From Acorus gramineus (lineage: Eukaryota; Streptophyta; Magnoliopsida; Acorales; Acoraceae): a stretch of 64,000 nucleotides of DNA. Positions within the stretch are counted from its first letter, which is position 1. Each line of letters begins with the position of its first letter. The notes beneath the pieces are model-generated. The model was not told where the DNA came from. It was given only the letters and a program-made list of their open reading frames with translations, and searched no databases. Shown here one piece after another: positions 1 to 9,176 of this stretch. Made by a program: the position numbers and the translations under genes. The stretch covers positions 2,356,001 through 2,420,000 of the forward strand of contig CM060849.1 in assembly GCA_030737835.1 (NCBI GenBank), given 5' to 3'.

Positions 1-588
1 AAACAATATGGGTACATTGATCATACATGTATAGTCCTTGTCTTTAAACAAAATAAAATGCAGCTTGACCACGCTCAACTTATACTATTTTTTAATAAGT
101 ACTTTTAACTGTCATTTTGTCATCCAAAAAGAGCTCAAGCATCCAACTCTTTCAAATATTTTTTGCCAAAATAGTTCCAACATTGAAGTCTTCAAGTCTA
201 GATGGGATCTTGTTAGTGTTTGATCTCACCAGTTTTCATCCCAATAAGGGATTAACAAAAAAATTCACTTGTTAAACATGTTAAGTGACGCATATCAGTT
301 ATGATTATTTCTGTTAATAGGTTTGGGTCAGACTGGTTTAGGGTAGACCCAGACCCGACCTGAGACAGGGTCCATCGTAGTGAGGTCCAAGCTCGGACCT
401 AATGGATCCTGGGTAAATATAACCCGGGTCTGTACTCGGGAACATGGTTGGGGAGCTCGACAGCTCGTACGAGGTGAAATGTATTTTCTGATACATTAGT
501 TAATCTATAAAGCATCATTATCAGATAAAATGTATTTTCACATAAATGTGAACATTAAGTTGGGGCTATTAATTAAATGAAGTTTAAG
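1..588. other. AT-rich intergenic DNA
   Basis: No coding region is supported. At 320-450 there is a patch rich in GGGTC/GACCC words, similar in style to the arms of the element at 62010-63241, so it may be a worn relative. The last eight bases are the left target duplication of the MITE that follows. Confidence 0.6.
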
Positions 589-953
589 CAATGTTGTAAA
601 AAGCGCTAGACGCTAGTTGAACGGTTGAAAAGAGACTAGAGATTAATTGGCTAGACGGGGATTAATTGAAGATTAATCAATTACTTTTTATAATAATAAA
701 TATAATACATATACATGATATATATGTAATAATTTTAGATATAGAATAACATCAAAATAAAATTAATAATATAAGCATAATAGGGATAGCATAAAAAACT
801 AATTAATAGATATATAATATATAAGGTGACTTAATAACTTCTTAGTCAACTGGGATTAATTGAAAAAGCGGCTAGACGTTAAGCGTTGCTGGTTAGGACC
901 ACCTAGGCCTAGGCGGATTAATCAAGGCCTATGCGGGGATTTTTAGAACACTG
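589..953. mobile_element. Non-autonomous hAT-type MITE with 8-bp target duplication
   Basis: The 365-bp element begins CAATGTTGTAAAAA and ends TTTTTAGAACACTG, whose reverse complement is CAGTGTTCTAAAAA; 12 of 14 terminal bases agree. It is flanked by perfect 8-bp direct repeats, AGTTTAAG, at 581-588 and 954-961. An 8-bp duplication with CAGTG-like ends is the hAT hallmark. Subterminal stretches repeat GCTAGACG and CTAGGC words. The centre is AT-rich and has no coding capacity. Confidence 0.85.
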
Positions 954-1132
954 AGTTTAAGTATACGTGATTGCTTTTGTTTGGATCAAGCGAGCTGTGG
1001 TGGGTTCTTTTAATTTCTTGAACATATTTTAGAGGTTGTGATTATGGTTTGATTGGATTTATTAAGATTTCTTTGTGTTTGTTTGTGTGGTATATGAATG
1101 TAATTGTATTGAAACGTATGTGATGTTCGTTA

Positions 1133-1430
1133 GGGAACTCTTTATGAGGTGAGGAGGTCGAGGACCTCGAGCTGGAGGAGCTCCTCATCATGGACAGGGC
1201 AGTGTTGATGGTGATGCCGTGGGCGCACTCTTCGGGGATGGCGTCAATCTCTTCCTACTTCTTGGGCGTGCTGCCGCTGAGGGCCATGGTGAGGGTGGTT
1301 TTGCGTGCTGTGGTTCATGTGTACACGAACTTGCCACGGGAGGCATGGACAGAAGTTGTTTGGTGGTGGTGGTGGAGGGTCTGGGGAGGAGAGGGTGAGC
1401 CAGGGAGAGGAGTTGCCGAGGAAGCGCCAA
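1133..1430 (-). pseudogene. TUFA: Pseudogene fragment of nuclear-encoded chloroplast elongation factor EF-Tu
   Basis: Read on the minus strand, the segment gives a Ser/Thr/Pro-rich stretch like a transit peptide ending HASRGKF, then KTTLTMAL, then SGSTPKK, then EEIDAIPEECAHGITINTA, and last EELLQLEVLDLLTS. These follow the plant tufA order: end of transit peptide, GTPase P-loop [35 protein letters not shown], and the later DDEELLQLVELEVRELLSSYEFP. The P-loop region is shortened, there is an in-frame stop, frames shift, and about 90 codons between the switch I region and the ELLQL helix are missing. No exon structure or poly(A) tail is visible. The gene product would deliver aminoacyl-tRNA to plastid ribosomes; this copy cannot. 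Confidence 0.75.
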
Positions 1431-3954
1431 GAGGTCTTGTTTGTTTTGGTGTGCAAGTGTGTTTGTTGGGCTGTTAATTCTGGGTATAATGTTGGGCTGG
1501 TTAGCTGGTAGGTGGGGAATGGGTAGTCTAATGGGTTTTGCGTCAGTTGGGGCTGGGAAGTGGAATATGTTTAGTTAGCTTAGGTAATAATTGCCAGGTA
1601 TCAAGTCCATAAGATCAAGTATAGATGGATCCATACCTGATCTATTTCAATGATCGAGTCCATAGGATGGGATCTCTATCATGTCTCGGATCCTTTCCTT
1701 TCGATTGTATATTTTTTTATCATTTATCAGATTGAGTTCAGATCAGGTCCACATCTAAAACCAAACCATTGACAGGCCTAGCTAGAATAACATTAATCCC
1801 AAATGTGAATAATGACAATAATGATAGACTTTTTATTTTCTAAATTTAGGATAAATTATTCTCAAAACCTTAACTCATTAGCAAACTAGCCCATCAAGAT
1901 TAATGGAAAAATGATGAAATGATGATGGACACCCTTTAAATTGAATAAGATGAGGCTATATAGTATTATGACATGATTTTGATCAAAAGCAAAATAAGCT
2001 ATCAGAATATTTCACTGCAAGCAAAAGAAAATAAGTGTTGGAAGCTAGAAGATCATAACCAAACATTTAGCTACACATACGAGATACAAAACTTGGTGAT
2101 CCTTAAATCAGCTAAAAAAGAGTATTCATAGGCCTCTAGGGTTGTTAGAAACCCTGAGATCTCTTCAGACAAGGAGACTAGAAGGTTTGACTGCCGACCG
2201 CTCCAGTCAATCATCCACGCTTCCTCCAGATGATTTGTCGCCATCACTCCTGATTTAAACATTTTTTTTCCAACATAGAAATGAAAAATGCTTTGATGTT
2301 ACTCTTAAATGTTATCAATCAAAAGAAAAGATTTTCTCGTTGGGAAGAGCATCATCACGAATTGGGTCATACATTTATGCCATCACTAAGGACTCTGTCA
2401 AATTGGATTTCATCATGCCTCATACCCTATTAGGACCTGAAATAGCTAGGGAGGAGCTGTCGAATTAATAATGATACAGAAACTCACATTCCACGAATTG
2501 GAATTGGCTAATATCTAGTAAACAGAGTAAATAGTTGTCACAAAAAAGTATTGGTTCAATCAAACAAGGGTTTAAAATTTGAGACATATTTTTGGAAAAG
2601 AAGTGGGACTTGACCATGAGAATCTATCAGAAATCAGAGTTAGACCCGAACAAAACAAGAGAAAGCAAAGGTATAAAAGAAAAGGATGTTACAAGGGCAA
2701 ATATCATCTAAATCATCTAAGTTCATTATTTGCTATTAGAAATCAAAGGATATGCCCTCACAAGAGAAATCCCTTCCTAAAAATCTTCCATGATTTGAAA
2801 TTTTTAATCAAAGATGTGATAAAAAGAAATAAATCTTCTATGTTTCTCTCTTATCTCAATCGCATATATTTTAAACCAAAAATAAATCTCAACCATTAAA
2901 ATTTAATCAGGATGTGATAGAGAGAAACAGATCTTCTATGATGTTGGTTTAAAATACATTCAATTGAGAGGAGAAAATCATGGAAGATTTTAGAAAAAGG
3001 GCTTCTAATTTGGTAGAGAAATATAAAGAAAGTTTATTTAATGGTTGAAATGTTTTTTTTTTCTTTTGTAAAAACATTTCAAGGGTGGAGATTCAGTGAA
3101 TTTTTTTATTTCCAATACATAAAGGGAGTGCCATATATATATGGCGCCTCCGGTTAGAAAAACAGCATTAACCAGGTCCAGTACTAGTTTTTACTAATAT
3201 TCAGTCTCTGGGGCTAGTTTTGCTAAAATTCAATTTCAGGGGACTAGTTTAGTAAATTGCCATAGTAAAATGAATTCAGACAACATGAAGCATAATATTC
3301 AACCAACAGCTCACTACGGTCCCAGACGCAAACATACACAATGATTTAATTGATCTTGTCATTAAGTACTAATAAAGACATGTTTGCTTCCATAAACATG
3401 CTTTTGTAGGAGTTTAGAGTATTCTCTGACAGCATCAAAACAATTCCAGATTTTTTAAATCCATTCAAATTTGACCTGACACTCACATGCCAAATGGAAA
3501 TTCTTTTGCCTGAGAATTCAAATTTGACATGTCATGAATTGCTTAATTGTGAAAAAAAAAAAATTTACTTCAAACACAGAAAATAATCGCAGCCACAGGA
3601 TAGTGAAACACCCAAGATGTAACTTGAGTATATTATTTCATGACTGAAAAAAAAAAATGTACAACCCAGTAGTTAAATGACAAATCCTTTCAGAAGGAGA
3701 CCCGACATTTCATTCCTATACCAAATTCTTTTGGGTTACTGAGAATTGAAATATGTTATGTTGTGGAATCACTAAATTGTGAACAAACTTATGACCTACC
3801 AGAGAATTTGGACACCTGTCACTTTGATATATAAAACACACAATAATGGGCTCATGATGATCTCATTCTAAAAAACCATCAAGTATTACAGGATTTTAAT
3901 TAGAAAAATCTGAGACATAAGTTTTGTAAAGATTTCGGGAGTTCTCAACCTCCG
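1431..3954. other. Intergenic DNA without recognised genes
   Basis: AT-rich with scattered short ORFs, none with a recognisable domain. It includes the inverted repeat listed at 2767-3004. Around 3170-3260 there are two repeats of a GGGGCTAGTTT or GGGACTAGTTT phrase, a style common in small plant MITE remnants, but no ends could be set. Confidence 0.5.
2767..3004. repeat. Imperfect inverted repeat, MITE-like
   Basis: The left arm at 2767-2796 and the right arm at 2974-3004 both contain ATCTTCCATGATTT (reverse complement on the right) inside about 30 bp of imperfect complementarity. Between them ATCTTCTATG is repeated directly at about 2837 and 2931. No target duplication was found, so an inverted duplication of host DNA is an alternative to a MITE. 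Confidence 0.4.
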
Positions 3955-4260
3955 CATGATATGAGCCATGCTCTCATGGGAAAATGGTTTTGGAATGGCT
4001 CGTGGTGCCTTCTTCCCTTTGAAGCCGTATCACTCAAGAGAATACTACAAAGGGTATCCTAGATTGATGCTTGAACCACATTCACAGACTCGGCTCTTGG
4101 TTGTTTGGTGACACATCCTTTAGTTGGTGGAGGCAATGAAAGAAGACATTCTTTTTAAACACGGGAATGGGGTTGCAACACGGTTTTGAAAGGACAGTTG
4201 GCATGGGATTGCCTCGGAGACCCTTTTCCAGAACCTCCTATTACCTAGACATCAATAACC
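3955..4260 (+). pseudogene. Scrap of a plant L1-type LINE, C-terminal reverse transcriptase region
   Basis: Plus-strand translation gives SHALMGKWFWN near 3962-3998 and FKHGNGVATRF, stop, KDSWHGIA near 4155-4215. These match the post-RT segment of plant LINE ORF2, whose usual order is ALLGKWLWR followed by VGNGxxxRFWxDxW. The stop in the second motif stands where Trp is expected (TGG to TGA). The rest of ORF2 is absent or unreadable. Confidence 0.5.
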
Positions 4261-4680
4261 TAGATAACTCAATTGGCAGGCATAGGCCGAGTCATCAATT
4301 ACCTAGATAATACAAATGTCTCTAAAATTAGCAAGGTTTCTCATTTTTAAGTTGTAATTTGACCTAATTGTAGTTCAAAACAAGCATTGTAAAATAACTG
4401 AAGCAAACGGAATATGAACATTCTTAGAGTAATCAAAGTATAAAATTCCACGCAACTTTTCAGGAGTAGATTGTACAACCAATAATTTTTTCAGAGGAAA
4501 GAATAGGAGCAATCATATTAATAAATGTTGCTCTTGAAACAAGAAAACAATGAGGGATTGCGACCAGGTATTCTAGTTCCAAGAGCAATTTTTCAGAGCT
4601 TGAGAATTACATGCAACATAAAACAATCTTCATTAAAGAAAAAACAAACATATGCTAACAAGAGAACATGGTAGACTTAC
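4261..4680. other. Intergenic or intronic DNA downstream of the C2H2 gene
   Basis: AT-rich. A phrase ATCAATNACCTAGATAA occurs twice near 4250-4310. If the C2H2 gene continues past its second exon, its third exon would lie here or further left; no exon could be set with confidence. Confidence 0.4.
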
Positions 4681-5715
4681 AATTCGTGAATTCAAGGTCG
4701 CTTTCGTTTGTAAATCATCTCCTTTTCTATCGCAAGCCACGAGAGGCTTCTTTTCTCCATCACCATCACCATCACCATCTTCACCTAATTCATTCTGCAT
4801 TTTGATCACAAAGGGTAAATTAATGCACCAATATATAATATAAAAGCCTAAAAAAGGGTGGAGAAAAAAAAAAAAAAAACATTTCTTTCATTCTTGGGGA
4901 CATGAAACCACCTTCGATCCTCCATCCGACAGGTGCCCAGCTTCAGAGGCCAAACTTGAGAGCCTTTCAATGTCCCACTCAAGGACCTGACAGACTGCCT
5001 TGGCAAAGTCACGGTGGGCCCCCTTTGTCTTGGTCCGCCGGATGGTGTTGGCATGCTGCACAAGCGCCACCAGAGTCACGAATCGTCTCCACAGCTTTAC
5101 CTTCATCCCTCCGCACACCAAGCAAGTGAATTCCCCTTTCTCCCAATTCTTCACATAATACTCCTTTAAATCCGGATTTCCCTCCAACAAGCCCAGGAAG
5201 AACTCAAACCTCTTTGATTTTCCTTCAATATCCTCATCGTCGTCCATTGAATCACCCTCCTCATCATCATCATTTTCTCCACCGTCCAAATCCATGAAGA
5301 ACTCCTGGCACGCTTTTACACCGGCATGTTGGGACTGGACAGCCACGAAGCTGGCCTGTTCTGCAGCGGTGGCCGTCTTGGTCTCTGCCACTCCACGTGG
5401 ACGCGGAAGAGCGGCGGCGGAGGGCCATCCGACGGCCGAATCATGGTCAGAGATGGGAGGGAGCGAGCAAGGCCATGGTACTATGGACGCCGAAGAGGCT
5501 AACGGGTCGCCAGAGTGCGGCGGCGATTCAACCCTGGTAGTGTTGATATTGGAACGGATTCTTCTTTTCTTTTTGATCTTCTTGAAGGAGGTGGAGGGAG
5601 AGGGGCTGAAATGGTTGGGGTTTCGGGGTCCCTGATGCCAGAGGGAGTGGAGATAAAGAACTTCGTCGATCCAAAGATTCTTCATCGCCGTTGAGATGTG
5701 TCGGCCATCATCCAT
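4681..5715 (-). CDS. Plant single C2H2-like zinc-finger protein of unknown function, at least two exons
   Basis: The minus-strand start codon at 5715-5713 opens an ORF of 275 codons to 4888. Its N-terminus, with IDEVLYLHSLWHQGP, resembles a family of small uncharacterised plant proteins. Residues 55-65 are a lysine/arginine cluster (KKIKKKRR) that could be a nuclear signal. Residues about 140-165 are very acidic. The C-terminal part has FTCLVCGG and then HANTIRRTKTKGAH, a CxxC plus His/His layout like one C2H2 finger. AAG|GTGGTT at 4912 is a possible donor. It is followed by a T-rich stretch and by TGCAG at 4795, opening an in-frame acidic exon (4794-4681, with an Asp-Gly run) closed by GTAAGT. 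The protein may therefore end at 4888 or continue. Nuclear nucleic-acid binding is an inference. Confidence 0.65.
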
Positions 5716-5835
5716 CGGGTTGTTTTTCTGGTCGGTTTTGAAACGGAGCGTCGTACAGATAAAGATATTTTTTTATTTTTAATACTTGTGAATCAACCCC
5801 CTGATAAATATTCTCATAATCACATAAGATAAGAA
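5716..5835 (-). promoter_or_regulatory. Remaining upstream region of the C2H2 gene, cut off by the MULE end
   Basis: Only about 120 bp separate the start codon at 5715 from the MULE terminus at 5836. No clear TATA box stands out in it. The original upstream DNA should lie beyond the other MULE end, from 28238. Confidence 0.5.
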
Positions 5836-6657
5836 GGGAGAATTAATTAGAGGTCCTTCCAGTCTTTTTTTTATTATTTTTAAGTCTTTAAACCTTTTGA
5901 AAATATTTCTAGGTCCCTAACATCACATGGGATTATGTTTAAGTCCAAACTAACAGCTGCCGTCCCATTCCTCCGTTAGCATACCCGAAATACCCCTGAA
6001 ACAAACATATTTGCCCTGCCTTTCTTCTTCCCCAATCCACCGAGCCAACATTCAAAACCCTAAACAACCCTCTCATGGCTAACCATTCAAAACCCTAAAA
6101 TCAAGTCTTCGACACCCTAAATCGCACCTAGAGCTCGACAATGACAGCGTTTGAATCATCCACTCTTCTTCTTCTCCACAGAAAAGTTTAAATAGTATAC
6201 AAAGCACAAGAAATGTCCCCCTCACGACGGCAGTGAAGGAACCACGACGGCGGTGAAGGAACCACGAGTTACAAATAGGTATGGAGAATCATGTGGACAA
6301 TGTACTACATATGTGAAAGATGGAAGATCGGTGCGCCAAAAGTCAATTTGAAGTATGACATTCCCGTTCAAGCTAATATGCGAATCACAAGATGTGTGGG
6401 TCCAACTTTATCAAGATTAATGTTTTCATAAATTCTAAACAAAGCTCTGCTGGAGATGCAGGACAAAGGTAAATTGTTTTACTATTTGCTGTCATGATCC
6501 AATGATTTATTTATACACTAATAGCGTACCCATATGGTTTAACATTGTACCCATATTGATTAACAATGTACTACATAATCATTTTGACTACTGCATGACA
6601 ATGTTTCATATGCTTTATTGTATGACTTCTAATGCTACAATTGCAATGAATTGTAGG
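5836..6657. repeat. MULE left terminal region and transposase upstream region
   Basis: It starts with the terminal inverted repeat. A poly-pyrimidine and AACCCTAAA-rich stretch at 6010-6130 looks like a leader or promoter. From 6480 the sequence carries AACAATGTAC-type words that recur throughout the MULE non-coding DNA. The open frame extends upstream of 6658, but without family-like residues. Confidence 0.6.
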
Positions 6658-8508
6658 ATGTCCAACAGTGTCCACCTGAACCTAGGCACAATAGTACCAA
6701 CAATACCAACATCTTTTAGCATGGTTTCTCAAGGGGAAGCCATTTGTGAGAGTTCAAGCGGTGGGATGCTGCCAAGCTATTGGGAGAATATCATTCATTC
6801 GGTCAATCAACAATTTGAAAATGTTGAAGAATTTTGCATGCAATTGACCAATCATTCTATAGCGCATTCATTTGATTTTGAATACGTGAAGAACCATAAG
6901 GTACGGGTAACTACCAAGTGCAAATACCCTTCTTGTGGATGGCGAGTTCATTGCTCCAGAGTCGAGTTAGGCCCTTACTTTCAAATCAAATTGTTGAACA
7001 ATGTTCATTCATGTGGTGGTGGAGTATCAACAAATGGTCATCCAAGAGCATCGCAAAGATGGGTGGGTGAGATTACTAGGACTAAGCTTATTGACACCCC
7101 ATTGTATTGACCCAGAGATATAGTAAAGGACATGTTTAGGGATTATGGAATCCAATTACCATATCACAAGGCTTGCCACGGGAAAGAGGTGGCTTGCAAG
7201 GAATTACATGGAGATGAATCCCTCTCATTCGATAATCTTCGGTGGTATGCTGATGCGGTGATGGCTACAAATCCTGGAAGTTATGTGGAGCTTGAATGCA
7301 CTCCTGATGACCATAAATTTAAATGATTCTTTGTATGCTTTGGTGCTTCACTCATTGGTTTTGAAACAAGTTGTAGGCCTTTGTTGTTCCTAGATGGAAC
7401 ATTTCTGAAATCAAAATATCAAGGTATTTTGCTAGCTAGCATTGCTAAGAATGGTGATGAAGGTTTCTTTCCATTAGAATTTTCAATCGTGGATCAAGAG
7501 ACCGAAGACAATTGGACGTGGACATTGACATGCCTCAAAAAAATCATATTTGCATATCAAACGATCACTTTCATTTCTGATAGGGGTAAGGAATTGATGT
7601 CAGCTATCACTGGAGTCTTCCCTATATCAGATCATTCCTATTGTCTACGCTACTTGAAGATGAACTTTAGAGAACTTATCGCTGGTAAGTTTAGTATAAC
7701 CATTAGAAAGAAATTACTCCAACTTTTAGATGTTGCAGCTTATGGACTCAGGATAGTAGACTACACAAGGGTCCTAGCACACATGCGTGGATACTCTGAA
7801 CAAGCCGCGAAGTGGGTTGAGGACTCTGATCCAAATCATTGGGCTAATGCATTGTTTTCAGGAGAAAGATATGGGGAGATGTACTCCAACTGTGCCGAGT
7901 CATTCAATTCATGAATACTTGAAGCCTGCAACCTTCCAATAGTCCAAATGGTTGATCATATACGCGTTCAAATGATGGATATGATGTATCGGAGATGCAA
8001 TGAATCGAGCAATTGGGAGACTTTTTTGTGTCCATCTATCATGAAAAAATTACAAAAGATCCAAGCCGATAGCCACGAGTTGCAGGTACGGTGTTCTTAT
8101 GAAGTACATTTTGAGGTTCATGGGAGGCGAAATGAAGCAGTATACCTTATTGAGTGCACCTGTACATGTAGAAAATGGCAGGTATATGAGTTGCCATATG
8201 TTCATGCATGTGCCGCAATGTGGAAGATAAATGGCTCTATACATGAATATTGTTCACACTATTTTTGAACAAATTTGTACCGTCAAGCTTATGCCGCAGC
8301 AATCCTACCTGTAGTAGGTGATCGGAGGACAGAGGGGGAAGAAGGCGACATAATCATCAAACCAGAATTAACCAAGATAAGGCTAGAGAGAAAGAAGAAA
8401 AATCGGATCAAGTCACAAGCAGATCCAGACTCAGTTTCATTGTATCGTTGTTCAAGATGCAAGGGCCTTGGACATAATAGGAAGACTTGCAGAAATTCAA
8501 TTGCTTGA
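6658..8508 (+). pseudogene. mudrA: mudrA-like MULE transposase, one frame broken by four TGA stops
   Basis: The frame from ATG 6658 to the stop at 8506 is collinear with plant MULE transposases. It has the N-terminal DNA-binding region (FDFEYVKN, CKYPSCGWRVHCSRV, HPRASQRWVGEI); the catalytic core with Asp in LFLDGTF (7393) and Asp in FISDRGKEL (7579), and a Glu in CAESFNS near 7900; a SWIM finger with CTCRKWQ (8155-8175) and VHAC (8200-8211); and a CX2CX4HX4C knuckle at 8452-8493. Four in-frame TGA codons (7108, 7324, 7912, 8266) interrupt it with no frame change. The SWIM finger has Tyr where PCVHA normally has Cys. No introns are needed. The start is the first ATG followed by family-like sequence, so it could lie earlier. 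Confidence 0.85.
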
Positions 8509-8961
8509 ATTATTATTATCCTGCTTTATTTGTATGAAGTATTAAGTCAGATTATCCTACTTTATTTGTATGAACATATGTTTTATTCTGATTTAGTGAC
8601 ATTATCTTGTGTGTTTTGAATTATTCTATACTTAAACTATTATGAATGTGCAATGAGTACTATCTAACGGTGTACCCCGATGAACTAACAGTGTACTACC
8701 AGTAATCAACCGTGTACCTAATTGGACTAAAAGTGTGCTGAATGTACTAGATATCCATGAACTATAAATCATTCACAAATTCATTCAACTAACATCAACT
8801 ATTAACACAACTATATCATAGACAACTTCATTCATAACCCAACTATATCAATCATAACACTTTTGTTCATTGAAAACACTCTTCCTATCCATTCAAAACA
8901 AAACACTATACCACTGTTCTTGTTCATTCAAAATACATCCAAAACAAACATTCATGTACAT
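8509..8961. other. Spacer between the two tail-to-tail MULE genes
   Basis: AT-rich, no ORF of note. It contains GTGTACC/GTGTACT words at 8669-8740, part of the dispersed GTAC-motif set. It is probably shared 3' UTR for the convergent transposase and protease genes. Confidence 0.55.
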
Positions 8962-9176
8962 TCATAGCACTCTTCCTTTCCATCGTCTAAGGATCTTCAC
9001 AACATATTCACCTCTGAACCTTGGGATGTCACTCTGTTCAAAATTCCATAGCATCCACTTGATAAGATACTCACCAAATTTTATGACGAATATGCCGCAG
9101 TCCACCCTAAAATGAAACACAATTATATTATATCATACTTTTAGCGTATTGTTGAAGGAGGAATAGAAGTACAATT

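Noticed and set aside
301-480. GGGTC-rich patch as a second copy of the 62010-63241 element
   Set aside because: No terminal inverted repeats or duplication could be found; the resemblance is of composition only.
1190-1511. Plus-strand ORFs across the EF-Tu remnant
   Set aside because: They are the antisense of the pseudogene; only the minus strand gives recognisable protein blocks.
2579-2899. 106-codon Lys/Asn-rich ORF
   Set aside because: AT-rich, no domain, and it ends inside the inverted repeat at 2767-3004; no support as a gene.
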